Origin: Dysgonomonadaceae bacterium PH5-43
GTDB lineage: Bacteria > Bacteroidota > Bacteroidia > Bacteroidales > Azobacteroidaceae
Assembly: GCA_029916745.1 (NCBI GenBank)
Contig: JARXWK010000008.1
Location: forward strand, 41,355 to 105,354
DNA length: 64,000 bases
Direction: 5' to 3'
Below the pieces are notes generated by a model. The model was not told the DNA's origin, made no database searches, and saw nothing but the letters and a program-made list of their open reading frames with translations. A program made the translations under genes and the position numbers. Below are positions 62,220-64,000 of the stretch, piece by piece (position 1 is the stretch's first letter; each line of letters begins with the position of its first letter).

Positions 62220-62769
62220 CCTTTTTTTCGTTTTTACTAATATAATCTTTCCAACTTTTGTAAGACGATTCAACGTTTGGTTTATTGCTTTGTAGGTAAT
62301 GACATAAAGCAGCAGCCAGTCCGTCGGTAGCATCTAACTGAGGCAACATACAATCGTTAGGTATCTTAAGCATTCGTTGCAACATACCAGCAACCTGTTC
62401 TTTTGAAGCCCTTCCGCTACCGGTAATAGACATTTTTATTTTCAGAGGCGCATACTCAAATATCGGAATATCCCGAGATAGAGCAGCAACCATAGCTACT
62501 CCCTGAGCACGACCAAGTTTCAACATACTTTGTACGTTTTTACCGTAAAACGGTGCTTCAATAGCCAGTTCATCAGGAAGATACTCATCAATCAGACTTG
62601 TTATCCTCTCGAATATTCTTCGCAGGCGCATATAATGGTCATCGTATTTGTTAAGTTCTAAAATTCCCATAGCCAACATCGAGGCTTTGTTGTCTGTAAC
62701 TTTAATCAACCCATACCCCATAATGCTTGTACCAGGGTCAACTCCTAATATTATCTTTTCTTTAATCAT
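62209..62769 (-). CDS. ruvC: Holliday junction resolvase RuvC
   Basis: A 186-residue endonuclease resolving Holliday junctions with RuvAB. The four acidic residues are Asp11 (GVDPGT), Glu71 (AIEAPFYG), Asp146 and Asp149 ([13 protein letters not shown]), matching E. coli Asp7, Glu66, Asp138 and Asp141 in order and spacing. Full length. It has its own promoter (TTG-N19-TATCTTTG, 62810 to 62781). Confidence 0.97.
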   Translation of the reverse strand: MIKEKIILGVDPGTSIMGYGLIKVTDNKASMLAMGILELNKYDDHYMRLRRIFERITSLIDEYLPDELAIEAPFYGKNVQSMLKLGRAQGVAMVAALSRDIPIFEYAPLKIKMSITGSGRASKEQVAGMLQRMLKIPNDCMLPQLDATDGLAAALCHYLQSNKPNVESSYKSWKDYISKNEKKVRK

Positions 62770-62780
62770 ATAATTATATG

Positions 62781-62819
62781 CAAAGATAGTTTTAATTTTA
62801 GGAAAAACAATTACCTTTG
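62781..62819. promoter_or_regulatory. Divergent promoters of ruvC and tRNA-Ala
   Basis: Minus strand: TTG (62810-62808) and TATCTTTG (62788-62781) for ruvC, 19 bp apart. Plus strand: TACCTTTG (62812-62819) for tRNA-Ala. The two overlap. Confidence 0.6.
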
Positions 62820-62860
62820 TGCCGATATAAGTTGTTTCAATCGGTATATAGGAAGTATTG

Positions 62861-62934
62861 GGGGCATTAGCTCATCTGGCTAGAGCGTTAGACTGGCAGT
62901 CTAAAGGTGATCGGTTCGAGTCCGATATGCTCCA
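62861..62934 (+). tRNA. tRNA-Ala (anticodon GGC)
   Basis: A 74-nt cloverleaf. Acceptor GGGGCAT/ATGCTCC shows the G3-U70 wobble that identifies alanine tRNAs; anticodon stem TTAGA/TCTAA around CTGGCAG; T-arm ATCGG-TTCGAGT-CCGAT. Discriminator A; CCA not encoded (CCC follows). Confidence 0.96.
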
Positions 62935-62960
62935 CCCTAGAGGTTTTAGAAAAACCGAAC

Positions 62961-63020
62961 AAAACATCAAAAGCCTGAGAATCAGATAAGTTCTGAAATC
63001 TCAGGCTTTTTTGATGTTTT
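62961..63020 (+). terminator. Intrinsic terminator after tRNA-Ala
   Basis: AAAACATCAAAAGCCTGAGA (62961-62980) pairs with TCTCAGGCTTTTTTGATGTTTT in near-full length, ending in T residues. A small hairpin AGGTTTT/AAAACC precedes it. Confidence 0.85.
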
Positions 63021-63073
63021 TATGAAAATTATCCCTACAAATATAGCTAAATATACATAAATTTCACCAGTAT

Positions 63074-63200
63074 GAAACAAAGTGTTTCTCCTATATGAAA
63101 CGAGTAGTTTCATTAGTATGAAACAAATAGTTTGAAAGTAAGAAACAAATAGTTTCAATGCAAGAAACAAGTAGTTTCAATGTAAGAAACAGTATGTTTC
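63074..63200. repeat. Six-unit array of GAAAC-N5-GTTTC palindromes
   Basis: Units at 63074, 63097, 63120, 63142, 63164 and 63186, each 15 bp, separated by 8, 8, 7, 7 and 7 bp. Five have perfect 5-bp arms; unit 3 ends GTTTG. Cores are AAAGT, GAGTA, AAATA, AAATA, AAGTA, AGTAT. A half unit (GAAATTTTT) follows. No coding sense is evident: a minus-strand reading of 62 codons here is not supported. Confidence 0.85.
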
Positions 63201-63275
63201 AAAGTATGAAATTTTTATCGACAAATATAGCTAAATTACTTTGATATTTTAGAAAAGTAGGAAAGCAGAAAAAAC

Positions 63276-63311
63276 AAAAAAACGGCTTAACTGTCTGTTA
63301 TAGCCGTTTTT
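63276..63311. terminator. Terminator of tRNA-Arg
   Basis: AAAAACGGCT-TAAC-TGTC-TGTTA-TAGCCGTTTTT, flanked by an A-run on one side and T-run on the other, so it may act in both directions. It lies just past the 3' end of tRNA-Arg. Confidence 0.75.
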
Positions 63312-63314
63312 ACT

Positions 63315-63391
63315 TGGTGATCCGAACAGGATTCGAACCTGTGACCCACAGCTTAGAAGGCTGTTGCTCTATCCAGCTGAGCTACCGGACC
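63315..63391 (-). tRNA. tRNA-Arg (anticodon TCT)
   Basis: A 77-nt gene including an encoded 3' CCA, unlike the other three tRNAs here. Acceptor GGTCCGG/TCGGATC with two G-T wobbles, anticodon stem ACAGC/GCTGT around CTTCTAA, T-arm ACAGG-TTCGAAT-CCTGT. Confidence 0.95.
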
Positions 63392-63408
63392 ATCTTCTTT
63401 TGCGAGTG

Positions 63409-63439
63409 CAAAGGTAAATAAATATCAGAGAATAACAAA
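63409..63439 (-). promoter_or_regulatory. Promoter of tRNA-Arg (TTTG-N19-TACCTTTG)
   Basis: Minus-strand TTTG (63439-63436) and TACCTTTG (63416-63409), 19 bp apart, with the same TACCTTTGCACTCG as tRNA-Met. Confidence 0.7.
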
Positions 63440-63488
63440 CAAAAAAGAAAGAGTTTATCGATTTTTTTTTATAATTGTGCATTTTTAG

Positions 63489-63516
63489 TTGATTACAACT
63501 ACTTTCATTACCTTTG
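63489..63516 (+). promoter_or_regulatory. Promoter of the 57-aa gene (TTG-N17-TACCTTTG)
   Basis: TTG at 63489-63491 and TACCTTTG at 63509-63516. The TTG is better read as -33 than as a start codon. Confidence 0.5.
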
Positions 63517-63524
63517 TAAAAACT

Positions 63525-63698
63525 ATGAAGCATATTTTGAAAATGAAAAACTTATCTCATTTGGACTTACATGGAGTTAAAATCATGGGCTACTCTGACA
63601 ATAACATTTTAGAGGATATATTTCGTAATTTGGAAAAGTTAGAAACATTAATACCTCCTCCAACAGAATATTGGGGAATAGAAAAAGAACAGAATTAA
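63525..63698 (+). CDS. Small hypothetical protein (57 aa)
   Basis: I do not recognise this protein. It begins MKHILKMKNLSHLDLHGVKI, has an amphipathic middle (EDIFRNLEKLETL) and ends Pro- and Glu-rich. No membrane helix or signal. A promoter with correct spacing and an ATG 8 bp after the -7 element support it, although the leader would be very short; ATG 63543 is an alternative start. Confidence 0.45.
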   Translation: MKHILKMKNLSHLDLHGVKIMGYSDNNILEDIFRNLEKLETLIPPPTEYWGIEKEQN

Positions 63699-63716
63699 AT
63701 TGCAACTATTCACTAT

Positions 63717-64000
63717 CCCTCGTAGGCAACGCTTAGCTCGCCATACGGCTATGAAGATACTACCCCTTGGGTATTACCAACTTTTATCTTTTAGTTTTTA
63801 ACTTCGAGCTTGTCGCTTTGCGCCAGTTCTTAGTTCTTCACTCTATCCCCGTAGGCAACGCTTCGCTCGCCGTACGGCTATGAAGATACTACCCCTTGGG
63901 TAGTCCCAACTTTTATCTTTTAGTTTTTAACTTCGAGCTTGTCGCTTTGCGCCAGTTCTTAGTTCTTCACTCTATCCCCGTAGGCAACGCTTCGCTCGCC
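63717..64000. repeat. 129-bp noncoding tandem repeat, running off the right edge
   Basis: CGTAGGCAACGCTT recurs at 63721, 63850 and 63979, an exact 129-bp period with at least 2.2 units. Each unit has the start block (module C), ACGGCTATGAAGATACTACC, AACTTTTATCTTTTAG, CGAGCTTGTCGCTTTGCGCC and AGTTCTTAGTTCTTCACTCT. Units 1 and 2 differ at few positions. All three plus frames hit stops in each unit, so it is not coding in that direction. Confidence 0.85.

Noticed and set aside
62982..63170. A 62-codon minus-strand frame across the palindrome array
   Set aside because: Its sequence is dictated by the repeats and the tRNA-Ala terminator; no promoter or homology is apparent.
63074..63200. CRISPR array
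   Set aside because: Units are 15-bp dyads with 7-8 bp spacers; CRISPR spacers are about 30 bp with 24-40 bp repeats. No cas genes are present.

Overview
The window is a 64-kb piece of an AT-rich Bacteroidota genome, most likely of the order Bacteroidales. The evidence is a complete PorP/SprF-GldK-GldL-GldM-GldN (type IX secretion) gene set in the Porphyromonas order, a secreted BspA-type leucine-rich-repeat protein with a type IX C-terminal sorting domain, menaquinone genes, pyruvate phosphate dikinase, and many copies of the Bacteroidota promoter pattern (TTTG, about 19 bp, TAnnTTTG). I cannot name a genus with confidence. I see no rRNA, CRISPR array, insertion sequence or prophage.

Layout. 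1-6.1 kb (minus strand): partial ABC-F ATPase, nucleotidyltransferase, superoxide dismutase, S41 protease and PfkB-family kinase. 6.2 kb: tRNA-Asn. 6.4-7.1 kb: first copy of a roughly 0.5-kb noncoding repeat. 7.2-13.9 kb: a 2045-residue BspA-like protein in an operon with a four-helix membrane protein. 14.2-16.8 kb: WYL regulator and a sodium symporter. 16.8-24.0 kb: the type IX secretion operon, ending in two half-size chromate transporters. 24.0-30.3 kb: a DASS transporter, then two SGNH proteins and an MBOAT acyltransferase. 30.3-31.0 kb: second repeat copy. 31.1-37.5 kb: MerR, M23 peptidase, alaS, and a second MBOAT/SGNH pair. 37.5-43.1 kb: recG, xseB, Fur, purA, zinc peptidase, bifunctional nuclease. 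43.2-46.6 kb: two polysaccharide precursor genes. 46.7-47.3 kb: third repeat copy. 47.4-62.8 kb: pheT, yebC, ppdK, a degenerate PP2C-like protein, serine acetyltransferase, nadC, C1 peptidase, NfeD, tRNA-Met, menA/menG, BASS transporter, ruvC. 62.8-64 kb: tRNA-Ala, an array of small palindromes, tRNA-Arg, a small gene and a 129-bp tandem repeat running off the right edge.

How the genes fit together. The type IX machinery can export the BspA-like protein encoded 3.5 kb away, because that protein carries the required C-terminal tail. The two MBOAT/SGNH modules, the CapD/WecC-like enzymes, the M23 peptidase and the NTP transferase point to active building and acetylation of surface glycans. The rest is housekeeping.

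The least explained content is intergenic. It comprises a three-copy family of about 500-570 bp elements built from a decamer (TCTTAGTAGA) on a 22-29 bp rhythm, with shared tail modules scattered at four sites; a six-unit array of GAAAC-N5-GTTTC palindromes between two tRNA genes; and a 129-bp noncoding tandem repeat. These are the best candidates here for something undescribed.
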